Assembly (NCBI RefSeq): GCF_016916835.1
Contig: NZ_JAFFIX010000010.1
Span: 62,001 to 126,000 of the forward strand
Direction: 5' to 3'
DNA: 64,000 bases
Origin: Actinacidiphila bryophytorum
GTDB taxonomy: Bacteria > Actinomycetota > Actinomycetes > Streptomycetales > Streptomycetaceae
Made by a program: the position numbers and the translations under genes. Positions 48,830 through 59,751 of the stretch are shown here, piece after piece (position 1 is the first letter of the stretch; every line of letters starts with the position of its first letter). Below the pieces are notes generated by a model. It was not told the origin of the DNA, made no database searches, and saw only the letters and a program-made list of their open reading frames with translations.

Positions 48830-50065
48830 GTGCGCGCATCCTCGCGGCGGTTAGTCGTCAGACCGTGGCTGTGGCCGGTGGTGGCCGTGGCGCTGCTGCT
48901 GCCCGCCCTGGTGGCCCTGCCCACCGCCCACGGCGCCGCAACCGGCTGCTCGATGACGTACACCGTCAACGAGTGGACCGGCGGCTTCACCGCACAGATC
49001 AAGCTCACCAACCTCGCCGCCCCGATCACCGGCTGGAAGGCGACCTGGAGCTACCAGGGCGACCAGCACATCACCAGCGGCTGGAACGCCACCGTCACCC
49101 AGTCGGGCACCGCGGTCACCGCCACCGACGCCGGCTACAACGCGTCGATCCCGACCAACGGCTCCGTCGACTTCGGGGTGCAGGGCACCTGGAGCTCTGC
49201 CGACCCCTCGCCGACCGTGATCACCCTCAACGGCCTCGGCTGCACGGCGAACGGGTCGCCGCCCACCAACCCGCCCACCACTCCCCCGACCACGCCCCCC
49301 ACGACCCCGCCGACCACACCGCCCACCACACCGCCCACCACCCCGCCGACGACACCGCCGACCACGAACCCGCCGGCCGGCTGCTCGGGCGCGGTGATCT
49401 GCTCGGACTTCGAGGACCAGACCGGCACCGCGCCGTCGGGCCAGTGGACGACCGCCGCTCCCGACTGCTCGGGCAGCGGCACCGCCACCGTCGACACCGC
49501 GGTCGCGCACAGCGGCAGCAGGTCGATCCGGGTGGACGGCCACGCCGGCTACTGCAACCACATGTTCATCGCCGACACCCAGGACCTGTCGTCGGTGGGT
49601 CCCACGATGTACGTGCGGATGTGGGTGCGGCACACCACCGCGCTGCCCTCCGCGCATGTCGCCTTCGTCTCGATGCCGGACTCCTCGCAGTCCGGCCGCG
49701 CGCTGCGGGTCGGCGGCCAGAACGGCGCCCTGCAGTGGAACCGCGAGAGCGACGACGCGACGCTGCCCGCCCAGAGCCCGGCGGGTGTCGCGCTGAGCAC
49801 CCCGCTGCCCACCGGCAGCTGGCAGTGCCTCCGGTTCGCCATCGGCACCACCTCGCCCGACCTGGAGACCTGGCTCAACGGCAACGACGTGCCGGGCCTG
49901 CGGGTGGACGGGGTGCCGACGGCCGACATCGACCAGCAGTGGCTGTCCCGCACCACCCCGCCGCGGCCGACCGCGCTGCGGCTCGGCTGGGAGAGCTACG
50001 GCACCGGTGACGACACGCTGTGGTTCGACGACGTGGCGGTCGGCTCCTCGCCGATCGGCTGCTGA
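48830..50065 (+). CDS. Secreted CBM2-Cip1 cellulose-active protein
   Basis: A 411-residue secreted protein. Signal peptide to about residue 35 (ending PTAHGA), CBM2 cellulose-binding module (36-140: CSMTYTVNEWTGGFTAQIKL, with surface Trp in WKATWSYQGD and GWNATV), a Pro-Thr linker (about 145-180), then a domain closely matching Cip1 of Trichoderma reesei as I recall it: AHSGSRSIRVDGHAGYCNHM, QWNRESDDATLPAQSPAGV, ETWLNGNDVPGL and LWFDDVAVGSSPIGC. Cip1 is a cellulose-induced jelly-roll protein with lyase-like relatives and no settled activity. GTG 48830 has AGGAGG. Cellulose induction through the overlapping CebR-type operator fits. Confidence 0.88.
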   Translation: MRASSRRLVVRPWLWPVVAVALLLPALVALPTAHGAATGCSMTYTVNEWTGGFTAQIKLTNLAAPITGWKATWSYQGDQHITSGWNATVTQSGTAVTATDAGYNASIPTNGSVDFGVQGTWSSADPSPTVITLNGLGCTANGSPPTNPPTTPPTTPPTTPPTTPPTTPPTTPPTTPPTTNPPAGCSGAVICSDFEDQTGTAPSGQWTTAAPDCSGSGTATVDTAVAHSGSRSIRVDGHAGYCNHMFIADTQDLSSVGPTMYVRMWVRHTTALPSAHVAFVSMPDSSQSGRALRVGGQNGALQWNRESDDATLPAQSPAGVALSTPLPTGSWQCLRFAIGTTSPDLETWLNGNDVPGLRVDGVPTADIDQQWLSRTTPPRPTALRLGWESYGTGDDTLWFDDVAVGSSPIGC

Positions 50066-50091
50066 ACGGCCGCACAGCGCGCCGCACATGC

Positions 50092-50132
50092 GTGGGCGGC
50101 CGGTCCGCGGTAGCAGCGGACCGGCCGCCCAC
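50092..50132 (+). terminator. Terminator between the Cip1 homologue and acs genes
   Basis: Perfect 17-base arms, GTGGGCGGCCGGTCCGC (50092-50108) and its complement (50116-50132), with a seven-base loop. It lies between convergent genes and can act in both directions. Confidence 0.87.
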
Positions 50133-50183
50133 CCCCCGTCCGGCCGGAGGCCGGGGTTCACCGGGGAGGCGGCGCCGGGGAGT

Positions 50184-52138
<1,955 letters not shown>

Positions 52139-52139
<1 letters not shown>

Positions 52140-52768
52140 CAGTGGGCGCTCTCGACCGGGCCGCCCGCCGGCGTGCCGCCCGAGGTCGCCTCGGCGAAGA
52201 CCGGGACGACGGCGCGCTTCCAGGTGCTGTTGGTGACCACGGCGAAGGAGGCGTACCAGGCGAGGACCGCGGTGATCAGGCCGAGCCAGCCGCCGACCTT
52301 GGTGGTGCCGGTCGACTGGGCGAACTCGGCGATGGTCAGGACGACGAAGGTCGCCGCCAGGGCGACGAAGACCGCGAGCAGGGCGCCGTTGGTGCGCAGG
52401 GCGGCGACCGTCATGTAGACGGTGAAGATCGCCCATATCAGCAGGAAGAGCCCCGTCGCCTGGTGGGCGGTGTCGGCGGGCAGGGTGCCCGCCACGAACT
52501 TCACATAGGCGGCGTACGACAGCCAGAAGGCGCCGTAGGAGCAGAACGCTGTCGCGCCGAAGGTGTTGCCCTTCCTGAACTCCCACATCCCGGCCAGCAG
52601 TTGGACCAGCCCGCCGTAGAACAGGGCGAGCGGCAGGACCACCGGCAGCAGGCTGCCGTCGATCAGGTCGGCGTTGAAGGAGCTGAGGACGAAGGTGGTG
52701 GCGGCGAAGCCGGCCAGGCCCAGCGGGCCGGGGTCGGCGATGGCGGGCGCGGACGCAGAAGTGCTCAT
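52139..52768 (-). CDS. satP: SatP/GPR1-FUN34-YaaH acetate transporter
   Basis: A 209-residue membrane protein with six helices. The N-terminal DPGPLGLAGFAATTFVLSSF is a variant of the NPAPLGL signature of the family, and FRKGNTFGATAFCSYGAFWL is the other conserved segment. It moves acetate or succinate with protons. It is directly upstream of and overlaps acs, giving uptake plus activation in one transcript. The promoter should lie in 52769-52935, where I see a duplicated GTACGGCGGGCGGTRCC (52898-52914 and 52919-52935) but no clear hexamers. Confidence 0.93.
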
Positions 52769-52935
52769 CTGCGGTTTCCCTCCTCATTGAGGAACGGCAG
52801 GGCGGTGGGGAGACCGTCTCGGTCGCGGCACACGCTAGGACCGGGGCTCACCCCCGGCGAGACGCCCGTCACCGTCGGTCGCCGAGTGGTGCGGTCCGTA
52901 CGGCGGGCGGTGCCGCGGGTACGGCGGGCGGTACC

Positions 52936-54696
52936 TCAGCTGCGCCCAGCGGTCGGCGGGCGGACCGCGGGCAGTGGCAGGTCGCCGGAGGCGACCTCCT
53001 CGGGCAGGTGCATCCGCAGCATGACCCGGTCGACCGCGGCCGGCGAGAGCCGGTGCCTGGTCAGCAGCGACCCGGCGATCATCACGGCGAAGGCGACGGG
53101 CACCGTCCAGGCGGCGGGCTGCTCCAGCAGTGCCGCGCTCCAGCCGTGGCCGGCGCCGCGGACGCTGGTGAGCACCACGGCGACCGCGGCCAGCCCGCCG
53201 CCGGCGACCAGGCCGAGCAGCGCGCCCACGTCGGTCAGTCCGCGCCACCAGATGCCGAGCACCAGCAGCGGGCAGAAGGACGAGGCGGCGACCGCGAAGG
53301 CCAGCCCGATGGCGTCGGCGACCGGCAGCCCGTCGGTCGCGGTGGCCATCGCCAGCGGCGGAATGCCGGCGACCAGCGACGCCCAGCGGAATCCCCGGGT
53401 CGAGCCGCGCAGCAGGTCCTGCGAGACCACGCCGGCCACCGACACGGTCAGGCCCGATGCGGTGGACACGAACGCTGCGAAGGCGCCCGCGGTGGCCAGT
53501 GCGGCCAGCAGCCGCCCTGCCTCGCCCGCCTGGGTCAGCTGCGGCAGCACCAGGACGGCCGTGTCGGTCTGCCCGGTGAGCAGCAGCTGCGGCGCCATGA
53601 CCCGGCCCAGCGCCCCGTAGACGGTGGGCAGCAGGTAGAAACCGCTGAGCAGCACCAGCACCAGCAAGGTGGTGCGGCGGGCGGCCATGCCGTCGGGGTT
53701 GGTGTAGAAGCGGACCAGGACGTGCGGCAGCCCCATGGTGCCCAGCAGCGTGGCGAGCAGGATCGAGTAGAGGGCGTAGAGCGGGTGGGACCTGCCGCCC
53801 GCGCCGGACAGCGGGGAGGCCCAGCGGGCGCCGGAGGAGGGCGTCAGGCCGTGCTTGTGCGGTACGGCCGCGCCGCGCGGGAAGGTCAGTTCGCTGCCGG
53901 CCGCCGCGGTGTGCCCGCCGTCGCCCAGCAGCACCCGGCCGCCGGTGTACGCCCTCCCGTCGAGCTGTCCGCTGACCGTCACGGTGACCGGCTGCGTCAC
54001 CTCGAAGCGCACCGGGTCCTGGAGGGACACCGCGGTGGTGCGCTGGAAGCGCGGGATGTCGGGGCCGGTCAGCGCGGGCGCACCGGCGGAGTGCCAGGCC
54101 ATCACCAGGAAAAGCGCGGGCACCGCGATGGCGGTCAGTTTCAGCCAGAACTGGAAGCCCTGCACCAGGGTGACGCTGCGCATGCCGCCGGCCGCGGCCA
54201 CCCCGACGACCACGACGGCGACCACGACCGCACCGGCCCAGCGCGGGGCGCCGGTCACCGTCTGCAGGGTCAGGCCCGCGCCCTGCAGCTGCGGCACCAG
54301 GTACAGCCAGGCGATGACGGCGACCAGGACGCCCGCCACCCGGCGCACCGCGAGCGAGCCCAGCCGCTCCTCGGCGAAGTCGGGCAGCGTGTAGGCGCCG
54401 GAGCGCCGCAGCGGGGCGGCGACCAGCAGGAGCAGCACCAGGTAGCCGGCGGTGTAGCCGACCGGGTAGGCCAGCATGTCCACGCCGTAGGCCATGACCA
54501 GGCCCGCGACGCCGAGGAAGGAGGCCGCCGACAGGTACTCGCCGCCGATCGCGGAGGCGTTCCACAGCGGTGAGACCTCGCGGGAGGCGACGTAGAAGTC
54601 GGAGGTGGCGCGGGACAGCCGCAGGCCGTATATGCCGAAGGCCACGGTGGCGACCAGCACCACGGCCAGCGCGGCCAGGCCCAGGCCCGGGTTCAC
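52936..54696 (-). CDS. Sodium:solute symporter (ActP-like acetate/monocarboxylate permease)
   Basis: A 586-residue SSS-family symporter with about 13 helices, beginning LGLAALAVVLVATVAFGIYG. The sodium-site region is EYLSAASFLGVAGLVMAYGV, and TMGLPHVLVRFYTNPDGMAA is diagnostic of the ActP/acetate branch. It has an extra polar segment of about 90 residues between helices (DIPRFQRTTAVSLQDPVRFE to SGARWASPLSGAGG, about residues 215-310), predicted outside. ATG 54696 overlaps the DUF485 gene stop. It is last in an operon with a two-component system, so uptake is probably controlled by sensing of the same acid. Confidence 0.92.
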   Translation of the reverse strand: MNPGLGLAALAVVLVATVAFGIYGLRLSRATSDFYVASREVSPLWNASAIGGEYLSAASFLGVAGLVMAYGVDMLAYPVGYTAGYLVLLLLVAAPLRRSGAYTLPDFAEERLGSLAVRRVAGVLVAVIAWLYLVPQLQGAGLTLQTVTGAPRWAGAVVVAVVVVGVAAAGGMRSVTLVQGFQFWLKLTAIAVPALFLVMAWHSAGAPALTGPDIPRFQRTTAVSLQDPVRFEVTQPVTVTVSGQLDGRAYTGGRVLLGDGGHTAAAGSELTFPRGAAVPHKHGLTPSSGARWASPLSGAGGRSHPLYALYSILLATLLGTMGLPHVLVRFYTNPDGMAARRTTLLVLVLLSGFYLLPTVYGALGRVMAPQLLLTGQTDTAVLVLPQLTQAGEAGRLLAALATAGAFAAFVSTASGLTVSVAGVVSQDLLRGSTRGFRWASLVAGIPPLAMATATDGLPVADAIGLAFAVAASSFCPLLVLGIWWRGLTDVGALLGLVAGGGLAAVAVVLTSVRGAGHGWSAALLEQPAAWTVPVAFAVMIAGSLLTRHRLSPAAVDRVMLRMHLPEEVASGDLPLPAVRPPTAGRS

Positions 54697-55226
54697 CGGG
54701 CGTCGCGCGGGGGTGCGGGCGGTGCGGCGTCGGGGCCGCCGAGCAGGTCGGTGAAGTCGCGCTCCACGCGTTCCGCGTGCCTGACGTGGAAGTAGGCGGC
54801 GCCCACCAGCAGCGGGTAGGCGACGACGCCGAGCAGCACCCAGGGCAGCCGTATCCCGGCCACCTCGGAGGTGCGCAGCCCCGGCAGCAGCGCGAAGGCG
54901 GCGGGCAGCCCGCCGAGCACCGCCGCGAGCACCGCCAGCACCCCCAGGGAGAGCCGCAGCTGGTTGCGGACCAGGGAGCGCACGTAGAGCTGGCCGAGCC
55001 GCGGCTGCGCGTGCAGGTCGGCGGCTCCGGCCCGGGCGGAGTAGCCGCCGGCGCGGTGGCGGCGCGGCGCCGTGACGGCGACCCTGCGGGGCGCGGGCGG
55101 CGCCGGCTGCGGTTCCGCCGGGTGCGGCAGCCGCGGGGGCTTGGGCGGTTTGGGCGGCTGCTTGGGGCGCTGCTGCGACCTGGGCTGCGGTCTGCCGGGG
55201 CGGCGCGGCCCGCTCTGGCCGGTCAT
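54693..55226 (-). CDS. DUF485-like membrane protein
   Basis: A 177-residue protein. The first 85 residues are Pro/Arg/Gln-rich and disordered (RPKQPPKPPKPPRLPHPAEP); the rest is a DUF485 unit with two helices (LSLGVLAVLAAVLGGLPAAF and LPWVLLGVVAYPLLVGAAYF) ending HVRHAERVERDFTDLLGG. It is the partner of the ActP-like symporter, like YjcH in the E. coli acs-yjcH-actP operon, but with a long N-terminal extension. ATG 55226 overlaps the response-regulator stop and its stop overlaps the symporter start. Confidence 0.83.
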   Translation of the reverse strand: MTGQSGPRRPGRPQPRSQQRPKQPPKPPKPPRLPHPAEPQPAPPAPRRVAVTAPRRHRAGGYSARAGAADLHAQPRLGQLYVRSLVRNQLRLSLGVLAVLAAVLGGLPAAFALLPGLRTSEVAGIRLPWVLLGVVAYPLLVGAAYFHVRHAERVERDFTDLLGGPDAAPPAPPRDAR

Positions 55227-55981
55227 GCCGGCCCCGCCCCCGGCTCCGGCGCCCAGCGCACCAGGACGTCGCGCAGCTCGCGGGTGTGGCGGCGGCTGAC
55301 CGGCAGTTCGCTGCCCGCGACCTTGACCGTCCAGTGCCCGGCCTCGGAGCGCAGCTCCTCGACGTGCCGCAGCGAGACCAGGTAGCTGCGGTGGATGCGC
55401 AGGAAGCCGTGCGGCTCCCAGCGTTCTGCGAGCACCGCGAGCGGCACCCGCACCAGCGGGGCGTGTCCTGCGGTGTGCAGCCGCACGTAGTCGCCCTGGG
55501 CCTCGGCGTAGGCGACCTCGTCGCGGGAGACGAAGCGGGTGATGCCGCCGAGGTCCACCGGGATGCGCTCGGGGGCGGGGTCGGCGGCGGCCGGCTGCTG
55601 CTGCGCCCCGCCGTCCAGCAGAGCCGCGACCCGGCGCACCGCCTCGGCCAGGCGTTCGGCGCCGAGCGGTTTGAGCAGGTAGTCGCTGGCCTTGAGGGCG
55701 AAGGCGTCGACGGCGAAGTCCTCGTAGGCGGTGACGAAGACGACGGCGGGTGGGTGGGCGAAGCGGCGGAGCACCCGGACCAGGTCGAGACCGTCCAGGC
55801 CCGGCATCCTGATGTCGAGGAAGACCGCGTCGATCTGCTCGGACTCCAGCAGCCGCAGGGCCGCGTCGCTGCTGTCGGCGGTCACCACCCGGCCGACCCG
55901 GTGGTCGCCGCGGAGCAGGTAGGCCAGGTCGTCCAGTGCGGGCGGCTCGTCGTCCACGGCCAGGATCCGCAGCGGTCTCAT
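55223..55981 (-). CDS. LytTR-type response regulator
   Basis: A 252-residue regulator. Receiver domain at residues 4-118 with DDE (10-12), phospho-acceptor D56 in VFLDIRMPG, and K103-type LLKPLG; LytTR DNA-binding domain at about 140-245 (GGITRFVSRDEVAYAEAQGD, FLRIHRSYLVSLRHVEEL, SELPVSRRHTRELRDVLVRW). It receives phosphate from the LytS-type kinase encoded immediately upstream (overlap ATGA) and probably activates the symporter operon and perhaps satP-acs. LytTR sites are imperfect direct repeats; I could not identify them with certainty. Confidence 0.93.
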   Translation of the reverse strand: MRPLRILAVDDEPPALDDLAYLLRGDHRVGRVVTADSSDAALRLLESEQIDAVFLDIRMPGLDGLDLVRVLRRFAHPPAVVFVTAYEDFAVDAFALKASDYLLKPLGAERLAEAVRRVAALLDGGAQQQPAAADPAPERIPVDLGGITRFVSRDEVAYAEAQGDYVRLHTAGHAPLVRVPLAVLAERWEPHGFLRIHRSYLVSLRHVEELRSEAGHWTVKVAGSELPVSRRHTRELRDVLVRWAPEPGAGPA

Positions 55982-57168
55982 GAAGCGTGCACTCCGTTCC
56001 GGTACTTCGGCACCCGGACGCTGATCCTGGTCCCGGCGCCCGGTGCGGTCTCCACGACCAGGCCGTACTCGTCGCCGAACACCGCCCGCAGCCGCTCGTC
56101 GACGTTGCCCAGGCCCAGCGAGTCGCCCTTCGCCTCCCCTGCCAGCTGCAGCCGTACCTCCTCAGGGTCCATGCCCACCCCGTCGTCCTCCACACTGATC
56201 CGGCACTCGGCGCCGGCGTCCTCGGCCCTGATGGTGATCAGGCCGGGTGCCGCCTTGGGTCCCAGGCCGTGCCGCACCGCGTTCTCCACCAGCGGCTGCA
56301 GGCACAGGAAGGGCACCGCGACCGGCAGGACCTCGGGGGCGATCAGCAGGTCGACCTGCAGCCGGGCGCCGAAACGGGCGCGTTCCAGCCGCAAGTACCG
56401 GTCCACCGACCGCAGCTCCTCCGCGAGGGTACTGAACTCGCCGTGCTTGCGCAGGCTGTAGCGGGTCAGCTCGGCGAACTCCAGCAGCAGTTCGCGGGCC
56501 TGCGCCGGGTCGGTGCGCACGAACGAGGCGATGGCGGTGAGGGAGTTGTAGACGAAGTGCGGGGAGATCTGGGCGCGCAGGGCGCGCAGCTCCGCCTCCA
56601 TCATCCGGGTGCGGGAGCGGTCGAGTTCGGCGAGTTCGAGCTGTGCGATCACCCAGTGGGCGACCTCGCCCGCGGCCCGCACCAGCCCCGCGGACACCTG
56701 CCGGGCGTAGACCGTCAGCGCGCCGACGACCAAGCCGTCGACCACCAGCGGCACCACGACGGCGGTGCGCACCGGGCACTCCAGGTCGCCGCAGTCGATG
56801 GTGTCGCCCGGCACCAGCCAGGGGCGTCCCGCGTCGATGGCGTCCCGGGTGTGGGCGACGGCCTGCGCGGTGTGGTGCCGTCCTACGCCGTCCCAGGCGA
56901 GCAGTTCGCCGTCGCCGACGACGGCGAGCGCCGGGGCGGCGAGCAGCGCCCGCAGGTGGCGGGCGGCCTTGCGCGCCGAGTCGGGGTTGAGCCCGTCGCG
57001 CAGCAGCGGGGCGGCGAGCGACGCCTCGTGGAGCGCCGCGAAGGCGGCCCGCTCCACCGGGGTGCCGAAGCCGCGGCGCCCGCGGACCAGCCAGAACAGG
57101 GCGGCCGCGGCGCCCGCGATCACCAGCGTGACGGACACCACGGTGATCACGGACGTCATGGTCGGCAT
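55978..57168 (-). CDS. LytS-type sensor histidine kinase
   Basis: A 396-residue membrane sensor kinase. One N-terminal helix (VITVVSVTLVIAGAAAALFW), then a GAF-like sensing domain (about 35-185, with two Cys in DTIDCGDLECPVRT), then a His_kinase domain with LRALRAQISPHFVYNSLTAI (phospho-His) and a HATPase region with VENAVRHGLG and DDGVGM. The start is uncertain among ATG 57168, ATG 57159 and GTG 57186; a CATAAT seven bases before ATG 57159 could be a -10 for a leaderless mRNA. The architecture resembles the pyruvate-sensing BtsS/YpdA kinases, which also control carboxylate transporters. Confidence 0.9.
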   Translation of the reverse strand: MPTMTSVITVVSVTLVIAGAAAALFWLVRGRRGFGTPVERAAFAALHEASLAAPLLRDGLNPDSARKAARHLRALLAAPALAVVGDGELLAWDGVGRHHTAQAVAHTRDAIDAGRPWLVPGDTIDCGDLECPVRTAVVVPLVVDGLVVGALTVYARQVSAGLVRAAGEVAHWVIAQLELAELDRSRTRMMEAELRALRAQISPHFVYNSLTAIASFVRTDPAQARELLLEFAELTRYSLRKHGEFSTLAEELRSVDRYLRLERARFGARLQVDLLIAPEVLPVAVPFLCLQPLVENAVRHGLGPKAAPGLITIRAEDAGAECRISVEDDGVGMDPEEVRLQLAGEAKGDSLGLGNVDERLRAVFGDEYGLVVETAPGAGTRISVRVPKYRNGVHAS

Positions 57169-57203
57169 TATGGCCCGGCCGCGCACAACTGGCGCGGGTC
57201 GTG

Positions 57204-57247
57204 CACGGGTTGCCCGCCCGGCCGTACGGCCGGGCGGGCAACCCGTG
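57204..57247. terminator. 44-bp perfect palindrome
   Basis: Two 22-base arms without a spacer (57204-57225 and 57226-57247), centred on CCGTACGG. It lies just beyond the stop of the GH55-like gene on the minus strand and upstream of the kinase gene, so it most likely terminates the former. Confidence 0.85.
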
Positions 57248-57263
57248 TGCCGTCAGCACGCCG

Positions 57264-59456
57264 TCAGGGGTAGCTGACGACGTTGGTGGGTGTGGTGTTG
57301 GAGGCGGTGACCGCGCCGGTGTCGTTGATGACGTGGGTGATGGTTCCCACGCCGCCGAGCGAGACGGTCAGGACGGAGTGGAAGCGCACTCCGGAGGTGT
57401 TGGGCACCTCGAAGGCGTGGTAGTTGTTCACCGAGGGGTTGGCGTTGAAGTAGCAGTAGCTGCCGAGTCCCCAGGCCTCGTGGGTGGTCACGCCCGTGCC
57501 GACCTTGTAGGCCGCGTAGCCGTTCTGGCCCGCGGGGTTCTTCCAGGACGCCTGGTCCGGCGGGTCGTAGGGGTTCTCGTTCTGGAAGAAGATCGTCCGG
57601 CCGCCCTGGCCGTTCCAGACCACCTCGTACTTCTGGTAGTGCTCGACGAACAGCCCGGTGGCCAGCACGTTGTTGCCGTTGACGGTCAGGCCGGTGTCGG
57701 CGGTGTTGGTGTTCCAGCCGACGGTGCCCGCGGTGCCGTGGTCGGCCCGCCAGGCCCAGATGTGGTCGATGATGGTGTTGTTGCTGTTGACGATCAGGCT
57801 GTTGGTGGCCTTGCCCGCGCATTCGCCGCCGATGCGGAAGAAGACGTCCTGGATGGTCGTCGGGTCGGCCGCGTGGTTCGCCGACGAGCCGGTGGCGCCG
57901 ACGGTCAGCAGGGACGGCGAGTTGGTGGTGCCCGCGTCGAACAGCAGGCCCTTGAGCCGCACTCCGTCGACGTCGGCGACCTGCATCGCGGTGACGCCGT
58001 TGTCGGGTACGAAGGTCGGGTAGCCGATGCCGAGCACCACGGTGTCGGCCCTGCTGACGTTCAGCGTCTGGCTGAGGTGGTAGACCCCGGGGGTGACGAA
58101 CAGGTTGCAGCCGGCGGCCAGCGCGCTGTTGATGGTCGCGGCGGTGTCGCCCGCCTTGACGACGTAGAACTGGCTCATCGGCAGCGAGCTGCCGGGGGTG
58201 CTGCCGCTCGCCCAGCTCGGGCCGGAGGCGTTGGTGCGCAGGCTCGGCAGGAAGACCCGGTATTTGCCGCTGCCGTCGATGTAGAGGTAGGGCACGTCAC
58301 GGGAGACCGGGGTGGTGGACAGCGTGGTCTCCGGCGGGTTGGGGAAGGTGGTCCCGGGGGCGCCGTTGACGCCGGAGAAGACCATGTTCCACACGCCGCC
58401 GGCCCAGCTGCCCAGCTGGCTGTCCCTGGTGTACCACTGCTGCTGGGAGACCGAGGCGGCCTGGCCGCTGACCTTGGTGTCGGCGACGTAGCCGCCGCTG
58501 GCCCAGCCGTAGCTGGCCGGGTAGAGCGCGAGACCGCCGTGCACGTCGATCCTGCGGAAGGGCGCGGCCTGGGCGACGGCCCAGCGGTCGGTCCCGCTGG
58601 AGGGGTTGATCGCCAGGTTCTCCGCGCTGCGCCAGAAGTTCTGGGTGGCGTTGCCCGCGTCGGAGGCGTTGAAGGCGTCCACCGTGACGTCGCCGTTGAT
58701 GGTGACGTCGTCGGGGTTCTGGCCGAGCCCTGCGACCGAGGTGTAGAAGCCGACGTTGTCCTCGACGTTGTAGGTGCCGGGCTTGTACAGGTCGGCGACC
58801 CGGTTCTCGCTGAACTGGGCGGAGTTGGTGTCCTTCATCTGGTTGAACTGGGCGTCGAGCTGCGCCTGGATGGCCGCGTTGCCCATGGACGGGTCGAAGA
58901 TGTGGACGTTGGAGCCGAAGTCCGGGGTGTCGGACTGCCCCGTGCAGTTGCCGGCCGGCGGGGTGGTGGAGCCGCCGGTGCTGCCGCTCGACGTGCCGGT
59001 GCTGGTCCCGGTGCTGGTGCCCGTGCTCGTACCGGCACTTGAGGTGCCGCCGCTGCCCTGGATGTACGTGAACTGCGGCGTGTCGTACTGCGGGCCGTTC
59101 TTGGTGTAGGTGAAGGAGTACGTCAGCACGGTCCCGGCGGAGATCGGCGAGACGGTGTAGGTCCAGCTGCTGCCGGACGCGGCCATCTGGACGTTCAACT
59201 GGCCGCCGCTGCCCACCGTGTAGTGGACGATCACATAGCTCGCGGGCGTCGTCGGGGTGAAGGTCAGCTTCGCCTGCGTGCTGCTCGGCTCACTGACGCT
59301 CTGGGTGTAGTCGGTGGCCGCCGACGCGCTGCCGATGGTGCCGATCAGGCCCAGCATCCCGGCGAGTGCCAGGACGAAGGCGGCGAGGAGGGCGACCGGC
59401 CGCCGGCGGTTGCCCGGCCGGTGCACCGACCGGCGTGGGGGGAAGGTCCTGCGCAT
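57264..59456 (-). CDS. Secreted beta-helix glucanase (GH55-like) with N-terminal CBM56-like module
   Basis: A 730-residue secreted protein. Signal peptide to about residue 47 (ending IGSASA), then a beta-sandwich module (48-135: YTQSVSEPSSTQAKLTFTPT, then FTYTKNGPQYDTPQFTYIQG) that looks like CBM56, a beta-1,3-glucan binder, then a Thr-Gly-Ser linker (GTSTGTSTGTSTGTSSGS), then a long parallel beta-helix domain (170-730) with NVHIFDPSMGNAAIQAQLDA, ATQNFWRSAENLAINP, SQQQWYTRDSQLGSW and HIWAWRADHG. I recognise this as the streptomycete group usually named coagulation factor 5/8 or adenylyl cyclase-like in databases; I believe it is GH55 exo-beta-1,3-glucanase. ATG 59456 has AAAGGA. A GAAAGCGCTCTC operator lies upstream. 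Confidence 0.75.
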   Translation of the reverse strand: MRRTFPPRRSVHRPGNRRRPVALLAAFVLALAGMLGLIGTIGSASAATDYTQSVSEPSSTQAKLTFTPTTPASYVIVHYTVGSGGQLNVQMAASGSSWTYTVSPISAGTVLTYSFTYTKNGPQYDTPQFTYIQGSGGTSSAGTSTGTSTGTSTGTSSGSTGGSTTPPAGNCTGQSDTPDFGSNVHIFDPSMGNAAIQAQLDAQFNQMKDTNSAQFSENRVADLYKPGTYNVEDNVGFYTSVAGLGQNPDDVTINGDVTVDAFNASDAGNATQNFWRSAENLAINPSSGTDRWAVAQAAPFRRIDVHGGLALYPASYGWASGGYVADTKVSGQAASVSQQQWYTRDSQLGSWAGGVWNMVFSGVNGAPGTTFPNPPETTLSTTPVSRDVPYLYIDGSGKYRVFLPSLRTNASGPSWASGSTPGSSLPMSQFYVVKAGDTAATINSALAAGCNLFVTPGVYHLSQTLNVSRADTVVLGIGYPTFVPDNGVTAMQVADVDGVRLKGLLFDAGTTNSPSLLTVGATGSSANHAADPTTIQDVFFRIGGECAGKATNSLIVNSNNTIIDHIWAWRADHGTAGTVGWNTNTADTGLTVNGNNVLATGLFVEHYQKYEVVWNGQGGRTIFFQNENPYDPPDQASWKNPAGQNGYAAYKVGTGVTTHEAWGLGSYCYFNANPSVNNYHAFEVPNTSGVRFHSVLTVSLGGVGTITHVINDTGAVTASNTTPTNVVSYP

Positions 59457-59579
59457 GAGTGGAGTCCTTTCCCTGGGTTCACGCAGTGAACGCCAGGTCA
59501 GCGCGGATGTGGGGGTGGAATCGCGCTCAGCACTGCACATGTCGGGTCACGGCTGGGCCATGGCCCTTGGATTCAGCCG

Positions 59580-59597
59580 ATTGAAAGCGCTCTCAAT
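59580..59597. promoter_or_regulatory. LacI-type operator ATTGAAAGCGCTCTCAAT
   Basis: An 18-bp palindrome with one mismatch (A against C at the sixth position). The core AGCGCT is shared with the other glucan-gene sites, but the flanks are TTGA rather than TGGG. It lies 124-141 bp upstream of the GH55-like start. Confidence 0.7.
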
Positions 59598-59714
59598 CCG
59601 CGGATAGGGGAATCCCCCGATCCGTAAGGCAGTGTCAGGGGGACCTGGCGAACCGTCAAGAAGATGGGCGGGATCGGCCCGCCACGGCACTCTCGCGGAG
59701 CCCCGGAACAGCAG

Positions 59715-59751
59715 GGACCGGGCCGGCCGCTCGCAGCGGCCGGCCCGGTCC
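59715..59751 (-). terminator. Terminator of the xylose-type binding-protein gene
   Basis: Perfect 17-base arms, GGACCGGGCCGGCCGCT (59715-59731) and its complement (59735-59751), with loop CGC. Confidence 0.88.

Noticed and set aside
49260..49380. Short tandem repeats as a CRISPR or regulatory repeat
   Set aside because: They code for the Pro-Thr linker of the CBM2-Cip1 protein; no spacers.
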